Below, piece after piece: positions 26,754 to 35,443 of a stretch of 64,000 bases of DNA (positions are counted from its first letter, which is position 1; each line of letters begins with the position of its first letter). The notes beneath the pieces were generated by a model. That model ran no database searches. It was not told where the DNA came from and saw only the letters and a list, made by a program, of their open reading frames with translations. The stretch comes from Flavobacterium sp. KMS. GTDB lineage: Bacteria > Bacteroidota > Bacteroidia > Flavobacteriales > Flavobacteriaceae. The translations under genes were made by a program, and so were the position numbers. The stretch is from contig NZ_JSYP01000014.1 in NCBI RefSeq assembly GCF_000813005.1, positions 124,001-188,000 on the forward strand, read 5' to 3'.

Positions 26754-26819
26754 GAATGCAAAATGACACAAACTTTTTGACACAATATGTTTAAAAAGTA
26801 ACAGAATAAGACATACTTT
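26754..26819. repeat. 66-bp duplicated upstream segment, copy 1 (PorP/SprF promoter)
   Basis: Begins gaatgcaaaatgacacaaac and includes caatatgtttaaaaa. It aligns without gaps to 29083-29148 with about 12 differences and the same orientation relative to the minus-strand genes. It carries the promoter-like boxes of the adhesin operon. Confidence 0.65.
26759..26785 (-). promoter_or_regulatory. Promoter of the PorP/SprF-OmpA-adhesin operon
   Basis: On the minus strand the -7 box is TCATTTTG (26759-26766), one base off TANNTTTG, with a -33 TTG at 26783-26785 and a 16-bp spacer. It would start the transcript about 13 bases before the ATG at 26739. The box lies in a 66-bp segment that also occurs at 29083-29148. 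Confidence 0.45.
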
Positions 26820-26914
26820 GAATATTCAACAAACAACAAGCGTCTAAATATCAAATAAATGCGATTTATTTATTAAACAAAAAGAAGTAGTAAAACAGAG
26901 TAGAATAAAAAGAT

Positions 26915-27919
26915 TTAATAAGAGGCTTTAACAAAATCCTCAGAAGGTTTCCTTCCGAATTGCTGAGCATATTTTGAAGTAAAATAACTTAGCTTGGTAT
27001 AATTTAGTTCTTGAGAAATATCCAGCAATGAATCAAACTTGCCGCTTTTAAGAAGTTCACTGGCAAGAATCATTTTTTCTCTTACAAAGAAATTATTCGG
27101 GGGACTAATAAACATTTTTTTAAACAAAGACATATATTTTGAAACTGACATTCCTGCCATATCAGCCAAAAATTCAACTCCAACAAACCCTGTATATAAA
27201 TTATCCAACAAATAATCTTTGGTAGTATTCAAAATTTCCGCCTCTCTTTCTGGTATATGATGAAGCATGGGTGCAAGATTAGAATACCGATCGATAAATG
27301 TTGCCAGTAATCTAAGCGCTACTCCTCGTAAATATATTTCAAAAGCAGGATCCAGAAAGGATTTACTTTTAATAGCGTGCATAATGACCTTGCTTTCACT
27401 ATCTATATGATCATAAAAAAAAAGTGTGTTTTTTCCGCTTTTTATTTTACGCTTATTAACATCTTTTATAGCTCCGTTTACTACCGAAAATTTTAATAAA
27501 TCCTTAGCAACCAATAATCGCATCGCAAAAACCCTTTCTCCCACAACAGGTTGAAAAACCTTATCGATAGCATTATCAAATACTCCTAAACCTAAATTTG
27601 CTTTATATCCTATTTTATGTTTTATCCCCTGAATATGAATTAGATTCATCTCATCGCTAAAATCATAATGAATTATATATAAAGCCTCATCGGATTTAAG
27701 TTTTCTTATAAGAATAGTTTCTTTAAATATTAAATCCCAAATTACAACAGATAGTCCAGGAACAACCTCGGTATAGTAAAAACCTCCATCTCCAACTTTT
27801 TTAGGCATCTGCAAGAATTTATCATCTATTAACTCTGCTCCAAGTTGCTCAATAAGTTGTTTTACAAGTTGTTTTTGCCATACCGATGTTAAAGTATAAG
27901 TGTGACTAATTTCGATCAT
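26915..27919 (-). CDS. AraC-family transcriptional regulator (tandem paralogue 2)
   Basis: A 334-aa protein whose last 100 residues are an AraC double helix-turn-helix ('GVEFLADMAGMSVSKYMSLFKKMF' and 'SLLDISQELNYTKLSYFTSKYAQQFGRKPSEDF'). The 230-residue N-terminal region is not a recognised cupin but resembles that of the gene just upstream: both begin with 'I.H.Y....W...L..QL' and share the block order. The start ATG overlaps the stop of that gene by one base, so the two are translationally coupled and arose by tandem duplication. It lies upstream of the adhesin operon on the same strand and may control it; that is inference. Confidence 0.8.
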   Translation of the reverse strand: MIEISHTYTLTSVWQKQLVKQLIEQLGAELIDDKFLQMPKKVGDGGFYYTEVVPGLSVVIWDLIFKETILIRKLKSDEALYIIHYDFSDEMNLIHIQGIKHKIGYKANLGLGVFDNAIDKVFQPVVGERVFAMRLLVAKDLLKFSVVNGAIKDVNKRKIKSGKNTLFFYDHIDSESKVIMHAIKSKSFLDPAFEIYLRGVALRLLATFIDRYSNLAPMLHHIPEREAEILNTTKDYLLDNLYTGFVGVEFLADMAGMSVSKYMSLFKKMFISPPNNFFVREKMILASELLKSGKFDSLLDISQELNYTKLSYFTSKYAQQFGRKPSEDFVKASY

Positions 27920-28902
27920 TATTGCAGTTGTTTAATAAAATCCTTTGGAGACATTCCGAATAATTCCTTGAACTTAGCAGTAAAATAAGAATTGTTGGTA
28001 AAATTTAATTCATGTGAAACTTGAGCTATCGTTAATTGTTTTTCATGTAAAAGTCGTTTGGCTTCTAAGAGTTTATTGGTTAAGAAAAAAGAATTAGGAG
28101 TCATTCCTGTAATCTTCTTGAATAGGCTTTTATATTTAGATTCAGACATATTTGCCTCTTGCGCCAAGAAATTGATACTTGGAAAGGTGTGATTTAAGTT
28201 TTCGATTAAATAGGCTTGTGATTTTATGATACTCCCCAAATCAATCTCATTGACAGTGTCGACTACAATCTCATCCAGAATCATTTTTTCTATATATTCT
28301 GCCAGAAGATTTTGTACCGTACCTCTTAAGTGTAGCTCAAAAGATCCATCCTCAGGCTTCTGAGCCTTTAAATTCATCAAAAGATTATAACTTTCATTAG
28401 TCATCCTTGTTAATTTAACTATCGTATTAAGCTCTGGATTAAAAATATCATCCGCATGATCTTTTATAGAAGGGTTGTTTTTAAAATACCCTTTTATCAC
28501 TTCTTTTTTTATAAAAATACAAAGCGAAAGCACCTGACTACCTGATTTAACAAAGTAATCATGATATAAGCTACTGTCTACAAAAGCTAAATTATAATTC
28601 CACCTGCCAATAGGACTCGATAAACCATTTGATACAAAAACAGCTTCTCCTTCGGTAAGATTATAATAAACACCAATAAAATCATCTGTTTTATTCTCTT
28701 GCCTGTAATGAATGTCTGAATGATACAAAACATCCAGATAAAGTGCTGAGATTCCAAAGTCACAACTTAAAAAATACCTATAACCTGTATGAATATGATC
28801 TGGTACCACAATAAAATTACCATCAACCTTTCCTTCAAGTTGATTTGCCAGGGGCTCTACCCAGTCCAACTCTACCCCGTAATGATGTGTGATTTTCTTC
28901 AT
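27919..28902 (-). CDS. AraC-family transcriptional regulator (tandem paralogue 1)
   Basis: A 327-aa protein with a C-terminal AraC DNA-binding domain ('SINFLAQEANMSESKYKSLFKKITGMTPNSFF', 'TIAQVSHELNFTNNSYFTAKFKELFGMSPKDFIKQ'). The N-terminal 220 residues are related to those of the next gene and probably bind an unknown ligand. It is the first gene of the two-gene unit. A 66-bp segment about 180 bp upstream closely resembles the promoter region of the PorP/SprF operon. Confidence 0.8.
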   Translation of the reverse strand: MKKITHHYGVELDWVEPLANQLEGKVDGNFIVVPDHIHTGYRYFLSCDFGISALYLDVLYHSDIHYRQENKTDDFIGVYYNLTEGEAVFVSNGLSSPIGRWNYNLAFVDSSLYHDYFVKSGSQVLSLCIFIKKEVIKGYFKNNPSIKDHADDIFNPELNTIVKLTRMTNESYNLLMNLKAQKPEDGSFELHLRGTVQNLLAEYIEKMILDEIVVDTVNEIDLGSIIKSQAYLIENLNHTFPSINFLAQEANMSESKYKSLFKKITGMTPNSFFLTNKLLEAKRLLHEKQLTIAQVSHELNFTNNSYFTAKFKELFGMSPKDFIKQLQ

Positions 28903-29082
28903 GAATTTTTTACTTAAGCCTTTTACAAAACAAAGTTGGTTTTGCGTTAATTTAATTTCAAAAAACCTCCATATTTAAATGAAAAATCTAATGGATTGTA
29001 TTTTATTAATCAACTATCGCGGGGCAATGATAGAGTCAATACTACTTAATCTGGTTATTTATCTTCTATTTCTAAAAAACCA

Positions 29083-29148
29083 GACTGCAAAATGAAACAA
29101 TATTTTCGGCTCAATATGTTTAAAAAATATCAGATTAAGACATTTTTT
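29083..29148. repeat. 66-bp duplicated upstream segment, copy 2
   Basis: Begins gactgcaaaatgaaacaata and contains caatatgtttaaaaa. It is collinear with 26754-26819. On the minus strand it keeps the TCATTTTG box, so it may be a promoter for the AraC pair or a remnant of a lost PorP/SprF-type gene. Confidence 0.6.
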
Positions 29149-29199
29149 AAATGCACTACGTAAATATAAAAATTATTCATACAAGTATTACAATAAAAA

Positions 29200-29224
29200 A
29201 AGAGCCCTTAAAACAAGAGCTCTT
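29200..29224 (-). terminator. Intrinsic terminator of the AraC gene at 29.3-30.1 kb
   Basis: On the minus strand aagagctc (29217-29224) pairs with gggctctt (29200-29207), with one G-U pair, followed by a run of T. It lies about 76 bp beyond the AraC stop. Confidence 0.65.
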
Positions 29225-29300
29225 AAAGTAATGACCTGATACAACACCTCTTATTCATGAAGAATAAACTTTATTGATACCCGAAATTATTAAATTAAGG

Positions 29301-30068
29301 TTATTGAAAATACTTCATTGGTGTTGCTCTTAAATATTTTTTGAAGAATTCGATAAAAGCGCTATCACTTGAAAATTCGAGAGCATAAGCCGTTTCGCCA
29401 ACATTTTTACCTTCAGCCAGTAATTCAATTGCTTTTTGAAGGCGCCATTGTTGCCTCCATTCCTGATATGACATGCCAGTCTCTTTTAAAAAGATACGAC
29501 TTACTGTTTTTTCGCTTACAAGAGCATCTATGGCTAATTTTTTTAAAAAAGGTGGTAACGATTCTCCTAGATTCCAATGTTCTACAAATGGTTTAATTCT
29601 TAAATCCTGAGGAACTATTAATGTTAGGTTTTCTTTTGCTGCACTATAAAACTCTTCCCAAAAAACCGATAATACATTTTTTTGCAAATCAAAAGGCATA
29701 TCCCATTCCCAAAAAGAGATTTTTTCTATTATCTCTTTTAATAAATTATTTACATTCAAAATTGTTAATCCTACAGGTATTTCCGGAAACAAAACGGTAT
29801 CAAAATATATAGAGCGATAAGCCACAACATTTCGGGTAATGACTCTATGTGGAAAATTTGCAGGAAGCCATACTCCCATAGTGGGAGGCAAAATACTTTT
29901 TTTGTTTTCACTAATAACTGTAATACAACCACTTGGAGCATATAAAAATTGTGCCTTTTCATGCTGATGCAACCCCGAATCATGATTAGTAAAATCTGAT
30001 GCAATACCAATAACTGATGCCTCTAAATCATCAGGATTAAAATAACTGTCTTTTAAAATAAATGCCAT
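29301..30068 (-). CDS. AraC-family regulator with N-terminal cupin, divergent from the MFS exporter
   Basis: A 255-aa regulator. Residues 30-110 look like a cupin sensor ('HQHEKAQFLYAPSGCITVIS', 'GVWLPANFPHRVITRNVVAYRSIYFD'). Residues 165-255 are the AraC DNA-binding domain ('LVSEKTVSRIFLKETGMSYQEWRQQWRLQKA', 'VGETAYALEFSSDSAFIEFFKKYLRATPMKYF'). It is divergently placed 101 bp from the MFS exporter, the usual layout for a local regulator of an efflux gene. The short N-terminal cupin and the 'SY.EWRQQWRL' helix match the subgroup that often controls Bcr/CflA-type pumps. Confidence 0.87.
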   Translation of the reverse strand: MAFILKDSYFNPDDLEASVIGIASDFTNHDSGLHQHEKAQFLYAPSGCITVISENKKSILPPTMGVWLPANFPHRVITRNVVAYRSIYFDTVLFPEIPVGLTILNVNNLLKEIIEKISFWEWDMPFDLQKNVLSVFWEEFYSAAKENLTLIVPQDLRIKPFVEHWNLGESLPPFLKKLAIDALVSEKTVSRIFLKETGMSYQEWRQQWRLQKAIELLAEGKNVGETAYALEFSSDSAFIEFFKKYLRATPMKYFQ

Positions 30069-30128
30069 TTGTCCTTATTTTGATGTTTTTGGTCTTAATG
30101 TCGTTAATAAGATACTAAATCATAAAGA

Positions 30129-30136
30129 TACTTTTG
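30129..30136 (+). promoter_or_regulatory. -7 promoter element TACTTTTG for the MFS exporter
   Basis: A full match to TANNTTTG, 33 bp before the MFS ATG, in the divergent AraC-MFS intergenic region. No -33 TTG was found at normal spacing, which would suit a promoter that needs an activator. Confidence 0.5.
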
Positions 30137-30169
30137 CTAAAAATAAAAAAAAATTACAATTGAACCACA

Positions 30170-31312
30170 ATGAAAAAGAAACCAACTATAACTATATTGA
30201 TTGTTTTAATAATGTTTCCTCAATTTGTAGAGACAATTTATAGCCCTGCGCTACCAAGTATAGTCGAGCAATTTGATGTTAGTAATAAAGAAGCTTCCCA
30301 AACCATATCAATATATTTTATCGCTTTTGCACTTGGAGTTGTATTTTGGGGGATCCTATCTGATAAAATTGGAAGGCGGAAGTCTATGCTTTCTGGCTTA
30401 ATCATCTACACAATTGGGTCAATTCTTGCCATATTAGCCAGCAATTTTAATATAATCCTAATTGCCCGAATAATATCGGCTTTTGGAGCAGCAGTTGGTT
30501 CTGTAGTAACACAAACTATCCTCAGAGATATCTATGATAAAAAAGAACTTGGTAAAGTATTTTCGATAGTGGGAATCGCTCTTTCCATTAGTCCTGTCAT
30601 TGGGCTTATAACTGGAGGAATAGCTGCTGAAAAATATGGACATATTGGAGTTTTTTCAATTCTCCTGCTACTAGCTTTTATATTGAGCTTAATGTCCTTT
30701 AAATTTCTTCCTGAAACAAAAAATGATTCAGCAAACAAGCTTAACTTCAAAACAACCTTGATTGAGTTACTTAATGATAAATCTATTTGGTTAAACACCT
30801 TTTTGGTTAGTGCCTTTAACATAATGTTATTTAGCTATTATTCGCTTGCTCCATTTATCTTTGAAAAATTAGGATGCAATTCAACTCAGTTTGGATATAG
30901 TGGGATTATCTTAGCGATAAGCTCTTTTATAGGTAGTATGATAAATAAAAAACTGATTCATAATAACATTTCTGCTGATCGTCTAATTCTAATTGCGACA
31001 ATAATTGCATCTTTAGGAAGTTTAGGAGTTCTATTATTACAACATAGTTTATACTTTTTAATACCTATGATGCTAATTATCGTAGCATATGGTCTGGCAA
31101 TTCCAAATATATTAAGTCAGGCTCTAATTAAATACAGAGGCGTTGCAGGTACTGCAGGTGCTTTATTTGGGCTAATGTATTATGTTCTAATAGGAATAGG
31201 GTTGGCTATTTCTGGATTAGTTCAAAATTTTGGTTTAATACTCATCACATTATCCTTACTTTCTATTTTGTTTGCAATTAAAAATAAGAATCTAAATCAC
31301 TTAAATAAATAG
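30170..31312 (+). CDS. MFS multidrug exporter, Bcr/CflA type
   Basis: A 380-aa inner-membrane transporter with about 12 hydrophobic segments. The first loop carries MFS motif A ('GILSDKIGRRKSMLSGLIIYTIGS'), and the N-terminal 'FPQFVETIYSPALPSIVEQFDVSN' and 'VGSVVTQTILRDIYDKKELGKVFSIVG' segments are typical of Bcr/CflA drug:proton antiporters. The drug is not predictable. Regulation is probably by the divergent AraC protein. A bidirectional terminator follows. Confidence 0.88.
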   Translation: MKKKPTITILIVLIMFPQFVETIYSPALPSIVEQFDVSNKEASQTISIYFIAFALGVVFWGILSDKIGRRKSMLSGLIIYTIGSILAILASNFNIILIARIISAFGAAVGSVVTQTILRDIYDKKELGKVFSIVGIALSISPVIGLITGGIAAEKYGHIGVFSILLLLAFILSLMSFKFLPETKNDSANKLNFKTTLIELLNDKSIWLNTFLVSAFNIMLFSYYSLAPFIFEKLGCNSTQFGYSGIILAISSFIGSMINKKLIHNNISADRLILIATIIASLGSLGVLLLQHSLYFLIPMMLIIVAYGLAIPNILSQALIKYRGVAGTAGALFGLMYYVLIGIGLAISGLVQNFGLILITLSLLSILFAIKNKNLNHLNK

Positions 31313-31326
31313 ACTTTTACCCATAA

Positions 31327-31362
31327 AAAAAGCGATTTCCAATATCTTGAAAATCGCTTTTT
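31327..31362. terminator. Bidirectional terminator between MFS and glutathione peroxidase genes
   Basis: A 12-bp stem (aaaaagcgattt at 31327-31338 with aaatcgcttttt at 31351-31362) lies between two converging genes. A runs precede it and T runs follow, so it can serve both strands. Confidence 0.85.
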
Positions 31363-31382
31363 ATTTATTCTTTAAACGTTAA

Positions 31383-31970
31383 TTAGCTTTTAATCCAATT
31401 GATAATTTCTGGATCAGTTGGCAATGTTTTAGGAGAGATTACTTTTACTAATTCACCTTTTTCGTTGATTAGATATTTCTGAAAGTTCCACTCTACTTCT
31501 GAATCTTGCACTCCGTTTTTAGATTTTTGAGTCAAGAACTTATATACTTCATTCATATCATCTCCTTTTACTGAGATTTTGTCCATCATAGGAAAAGTAA
31601 CGCCGTAATTTTGTTGGCAAAAAGCGCCAATTTCTTCATTTGTACCTGGTTCTTGTGATGCAAAGTTATTTGCAGGAAACCCAACAATTACAAAACCTTT
31701 ATCTTTATATTCTTTGTAAATTGCTTCTAAATCCTTGTATTGTGGCGTTAATCCACATTTTGAAGCTGTATTTACAATCATTATCTTTTTTCCTTTTAAA
31801 GAAGCAAAATCAAACGGATTTCCTGATAAGTCTTCTACTTTAAACTGATAAATGGTTTGTTTTTCCATGACATTTTCGCTTTTGCTGTTTTTATTTTTTT
31901 TAGTTTGTGCTTGATTCTGACAGCTAAATAAAAACATAACTCCACAGAATAGAAACAATATATTTTTCAT
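31383..31970 (-). CDS. Glutathione peroxidase-family lipoprotein
   Basis: A 195-aa thiol peroxidase. I start it at 31970, where MKNILFLFCGVMFLFSC gives a lipoprotein signal with Cys17; the 9-codon extension upstream adds nothing. The catalytic residues are visible: Cys in 'IVNTASKCGLTPQY', Gln in 'FPANNFASQEPG' and Trp in 'EVEWNFQKYLIN'. The Cys (not selenocysteine) form usually takes electrons from thioredoxin rather than glutathione. It should detoxify peroxides at the periplasmic face of a membrane. The gene is monocistronic. Confidence 0.88.
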   Translation of the reverse strand: MKNILFLFCGVMFLFSCQNQAQTKKNKNSKSENVMEKQTIYQFKVEDLSGNPFDFASLKGKKIMIVNTASKCGLTPQYKDLEAIYKEYKDKGFVIVGFPANNFASQEPGTNEEIGAFCQQNYGVTFPMMDKISVKGDDMNEVYKFLTQKSKNGVQDSEVEWNFQKYLINEKGELVKVISPKTLPTDPEIINWIKS

Positions 31971-32057
31971 AATTAAATTTTTTATAAAATTAATCAAATT
32001 TGATTTACCTGATTTCGTTCTTCACTTTATTTTATGATGAACAATTGTTAATTAACC

Positions 32058-32092
32058 AAAGAAGCCTAACGCTATAAACGTTAGGCTTCTTT
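32058..32092 (-). terminator. Intrinsic terminator of the TonB-dependent receptor gene
   Basis: A 14-bp perfect stem (aaagaagcctaacg at 32058-32071 with cgttaggcttcttt at 32079-32092) has a 7-base loop, 24 bp past the receptor stop. Confidence 0.85.
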
Positions 32093-32115
32093 AACAAACA
32101 AATTAAATTATTTTA

Positions 32116-34329
32116 TTAAAATTTGTATATAATTCTTCCTTTCATAAAAAAGGGAGTTCCCGGCGTAAAGTGTATTTCTTCGACACTTTCTGGCTCATTT
32201 TTTAATCTCGATTCCGTTGCAAACTGGGTTTCATTCCATGCTGTATTAAATAAATTATCGATTGAAATTCCAAAAGTGAATTTTTTATAATCATAATTCA
32301 CATTCATATCACATACAAAATAACCTGCTGCAACAATAGAATTATCCTCATTGGCAGGACGATTCTTTAAGTAACGGTAACGTATTCCTCCCGAAAACCC
32401 ATTCCATTTATGAAAACTTAATCCTCCTGTTGTAGTAAAATCTGGTGCTAACGGAATATAGTTTTCTCCCTTAGGTTCATCAATACTACGGGCATAGGTA
32501 TAATTTCCGTCAAAATCAAAATACAACCATTGGTTTAATTGGTAACGCAATCCTAAATCTGCTCCCATACGTCTGGTTTTACCACTTGGCTCAACAATTC
32601 CTGCATCACCTACATACACAAACTCTTGTTGTAAATATAAATACCATAAAGCCGAGTTTACGATTAAATTAGGGAATGGTTTCCAGATTGTTCCTAAATC
32701 TGCTCCAACAGAAATAGGTAGGATATCTGTTCCTTTATTAGCCACTACTACCCTGGTATCATTAGAGTGAAAACCAACACCTGATTTAAGATAATATTGC
32801 AAATTATTGTTTTGAGTATAAATAAAATTAAGCTTAGGCGAAACTCTCACTTTATTCTCTGATTGTGTTTTGTAATCTGTCGTTAACTTATCCTGATAAT
32901 TAAACTTAAAATAATCGATTCTTACAGCTGGGTTTATAATTAATTTCCCAATGTTTATCTCAGAGTTTAAATAAGTAAAAAGATTAGACTCATCGATATC
33001 TCCTAACTTAATTTGTTCTAAAACGGTTCTTCTGTTTAGTGTATGCGAAAGTTCAGAATCGGTTGTAGCGTCACTACGAAATCCAACTCCCCATTGAAAT
33101 CCTAAATCTAATTTATCTGTTTTAACCTTTTTGTTCAATTCAGCATTCATTCCATAAATATTTCTATTTTCTTTTTGCTTAATCTGATCGCCATTTACTG
33201 GGTCATTTAAGAAAAAAGTAAAATTCGAATACAATTCAAACTCATAATTGGTATAAAAAGCATTGGCTTTTAAGAATGTATTTTCGTCAATTATTTTATG
33301 AATAGAAGCATTAAAGTTTGTTCTCGATGTGTTTCCTCCTTCTGTATCATCTACAGATCCAAATCTCGAAATTATCCCTTGATCTACCAATCGTTGCGGA
33401 ATTTGTCCTGATGCATCCCATTTGCTCGAAAAACGTGAGGCTAAAATCGATATTTTGCTATTATCATCAAGTATCGCCGAATATTTACCTAATAAATTTA
33501 CTCTATTAAAGTTTTGAGGAGAATCAAAAGGACCATCGGTTATAATATATTCGGTAGCAATATAAGCGCTTTGCTTTTTTTGTTTTCCTAGTAAGTCAAA
33601 TAAACCAACGGTTCTAAAGGTATTAAACTGCCCTACTTCTACACCAATACTACTGTTCTCTAGTTTGTCTTTGGTTTTAAAATCAACATATCCTGTTGTT
33701 GCAAAATCGCCTTTATTGGCATAATATGCTCCTTTACCAAAATCTATTTTATCTACCGTTTCTGGAATCACAAAATGCAAGTCTGAGTATCCTTGTCCGT
33801 GTGCATGCGAAACCATATTTACAGGCATTCCGTCAACCGAAATTGCAATATCGGTTCCGTGATCGATATCAAACCCTCTTAAAAACATTTGCTCGGCTTT
33901 TCCTCCTCCAGCATGCTGTCCAATAAATAATCCTGGCACTTTACGTAAAATTTCTTGCGAAGAGTTTACTGGAGTTACCTCCAAATCTATCTTCGAAATC
34001 ACATTCATAGCTAGTACTTTAGGCTGAATTACAACTTCATCTAATTTAAAACTATCGTCTTCTAGCGCAATTATGATATCTGAGTCAGTTATTGTGTAGG
34101 TTGTCTTTTTATATCCCAAAGCGCTAACCTTTAAAACATCTCCAATGGTAGATTTCTCGATACTAAAATTTCCAATTTCGTTAGTATGTGCGTGACTTTC
34201 GGATTTTGTATTAAAAATATAGGCATTTTCAATAGTGTTTCCATTTACATCAACCACAATACCTTTTAAAATTTGACTGTAACTTTTTAACCCAAAGGTC
34301 ATCAGGAGTATTAATAAATATTTTTTCAT
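32116..34329 (-). CDS. TonB-dependent outer-membrane receptor
   Basis: A 737-aa active-transport receptor. It has a signal peptide (MKKYLLILLMTFGLKSYSQ), a carboxypeptidase-regulatory-like domain (20-95, 'LKGIVVDVNGNTIENAYIF'), a plug domain (about 105-215, 'ILRKVPGLFIGQHAGGGKAEQMFLRGFDID') and a 22-strand barrel ending in 'FTPGTPFFMKGRIIYKF', with the terminal aromatic residue of outer-membrane barrels. The plug loop 'VNMVSHAHGQGYSDLHFV' is His-containing; I cannot assign a substrate. The TonB box is not evident. No SusD-like partner is adjacent. A decayed fragment of a related receptor lies directly upstream. Confidence 0.88.
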   Translation of the reverse strand: MKKYLLILLMTFGLKSYSQILKGIVVDVNGNTIENAYIFNTKSESHAHTNEIGNFSIEKSTIGDVLKVSALGYKKTTYTITDSDIIIALEDDSFKLDEVVIQPKVLAMNVISKIDLEVTPVNSSQEILRKVPGLFIGQHAGGGKAEQMFLRGFDIDHGTDIAISVDGMPVNMVSHAHGQGYSDLHFVIPETVDKIDFGKGAYYANKGDFATTGYVDFKTKDKLENSSIGVEVGQFNTFRTVGLFDLLGKQKKQSAYIATEYIITDGPFDSPQNFNRVNLLGKYSAILDDNSKISILASRFSSKWDASGQIPQRLVDQGIISRFGSVDDTEGGNTSRTNFNASIHKIIDENTFLKANAFYTNYEFELYSNFTFFLNDPVNGDQIKQKENRNIYGMNAELNKKVKTDKLDLGFQWGVGFRSDATTDSELSHTLNRRTVLEQIKLGDIDESNLFTYLNSEINIGKLIINPAVRIDYFKFNYQDKLTTDYKTQSENKVRVSPKLNFIYTQNNNLQYYLKSGVGFHSNDTRVVVANKGTDILPISVGADLGTIWKPFPNLIVNSALWYLYLQQEFVYVGDAGIVEPSGKTRRMGADLGLRYQLNQWLYFDFDGNYTYARSIDEPKGENYIPLAPDFTTTGGLSFHKWNGFSGGIRYRYLKNRPANEDNSIVAAGYFVCDMNVNYDYKKFTFGISIDNLFNTAWNETQFATESRLKNEPESVEEIHFTPGTPFFMKGRIIYKF

Positions 34330-34912
34330 TGGGGAATTTTATAATCTGAATTATTTTTGCATGCAAGATTTTGAATTGATTATTCTTACATTTTTTTTGG
34401 CAAAAATATTCTTTTTATAACTCATCGCCAAGTCGAACTTTAATTTAAAACCTTAAACGACATTAATAACTCAATTTTAAGCGTTTTGTGGTTAAATCTA
34501 ACTTTTGGTGATTGGAATTTTGAAGTAAAATGTAATTTAATTAGGAAAAGGTTTCCGAATTCGTTCCTTCGTCTGCTCTGTAGAAAATGGCAAAATATTA
34601 TCCCCCATATTTACCATTACTATCCTAAATACATTAGAATGGAAACCTATCCCTGATTAAAAACAAATATTTAAGTCTAAATTATCCCCCATTCAGACCT
34701 TCATTATTTTGTATATACGAGATTGGTTTGAGTTTGGTTTTAAAAAAATAAAAAAAAGGTAATATTTTATTTTTCATGTATTTAGGAAGTTTTCTTGTTA
34801 GAAATAAATTACAATTTCTTTAAATTTTTGAATTATATTTATACCAACTTTACCAATATTCCCCATTTATAAACTAAAGTTCATGCGTTTATTCACCCAA
34901 AATCTATAGAAT
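34330..34912. other. Divergent intergenic region with a decayed receptor fragment
   Basis: This 583-bp gap lies between the divergent TonB-receptor and ECF sigma genes and must hold both promoters. Its middle (about 34540-34680) is a degenerate piece of a TonB-receptor gene (listed separately). No clear TANNTTTG box was found for either gene. Confidence 0.5.
34546..34665 (-). pseudogene. Fragment of a TonB-dependent receptor gene
   Basis: On the minus strand one frame reads IGFHSNVFRIVMVNMGDNIL, then PFSTEQTKERIRKPFP. This aligns with VGFHSNDTRVVVANKGTDIL, then PISVGADLGTIWKPFP, in the intact receptor next door. The upstream 'KYLFLI' resembles its 'QYYLKSG', with a one-base frame shift between. 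About 40 codons remain. The DNA motif attatcccccat is repeated at 34598 and 34681, so there may be two partial copies. Confidence 0.6.
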
Positions 34913-35443
34913 ATGAGTCAAGAAGAGTTATTAGTATTAATTTATAAGAAAGACGAAAAAGCTTTTACACATCTCTACGATATGTATTCCAAAAGTTTAT
35001 TTGCAGTAATTAATGTTCTTATAAAAAATAGAGAAGAAGCCGAAGATGTGCTTCAGGAAGTATTTGTTAAAATTTGGAAAAACATCGATTCTTACCACGA
35101 AAGTAAAGGTCGATTTTATACCTGGATCCTTAATATTGCCAGGAATACATCCATTGATAAACTTCGATCAAAAAATTTCAATAACAGTCAAAAAAACCTT
35201 TCTTCAGATAATTTCGTACATCTACTTGACGACAGTAACAAACTCGTCAATAAAATAGATACTATTGGTATTCATGAGTTTGTAAAAAAACTAAAACCTA
35301 AATGTATTGCAATAATCGATTTATTATTCTTTAAAGGATATACGCAACAAGAAGCTTCAGAAGAGCTTGCGATGCCTTTGGGAACAATAAAAACGCAAAA
35401 CAGAAATTGTATTAACGACTTACGAATTTATTTGAAATTATAA
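34913..35443 (+). CDS. ECF-type RNA polymerase sigma factor
   Basis: A 176-aa sigma-70 family factor. Region 2 is seen in 'FTHLYDMYSKSLFAVINVLIKNREEAEDVLQEVFVKIWKNIDSY' (residues 18-60 approx.; quoted in part), with the 'DVLQEVF.K.W' motif. Region 4 is 'IIDLLFFKGYTQQEASEELAMPLGTIKTQNRNCINDLR' with the 'Y.Q.EASE.L..P.GT.K' helix-turn-helix. It ends TAATG, overlapping the start of the anti-sigma gene by one base. This tight coupling and the RskA-like partner suggest the SigK/RskA type of ECF factor rather than a FecI iron-uptake factor. The signal is unknown. Confidence 0.9.
   Translation: MSQEELLVLIYKKDEKAFTHLYDMYSKSLFAVINVLIKNREEAEDVLQEVFVKIWKNIDSYHESKGRFYTWILNIARNTSIDKLRSKNFNNSQKNLSSDNFVHLLDDSNKLVNKIDTIGIHEFVKKLKPKCIAIIDLLFFKGYTQQEASEELAMPLGTIKTQNRNCINDLRIYLKL

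Larger units (their letters stand above)
28903..29300. other. Intergenic region with duplicated promoter-like segment; no gene seen
   Basis: This 398-bp gap separates two AraC-type regulators on the minus strand. It contains the second copy of the 66-bp promoter-like segment and the terminator of the downstream-lying AraC gene. No protein-like frame was found. Confidence 0.55.

Noticed and set aside
29191-29230. agagcc..gagctct as a direct-repeat regulator site
   Set aside because: It folds into a hairpin followed by a U run on the minus strand, so it is a terminator.
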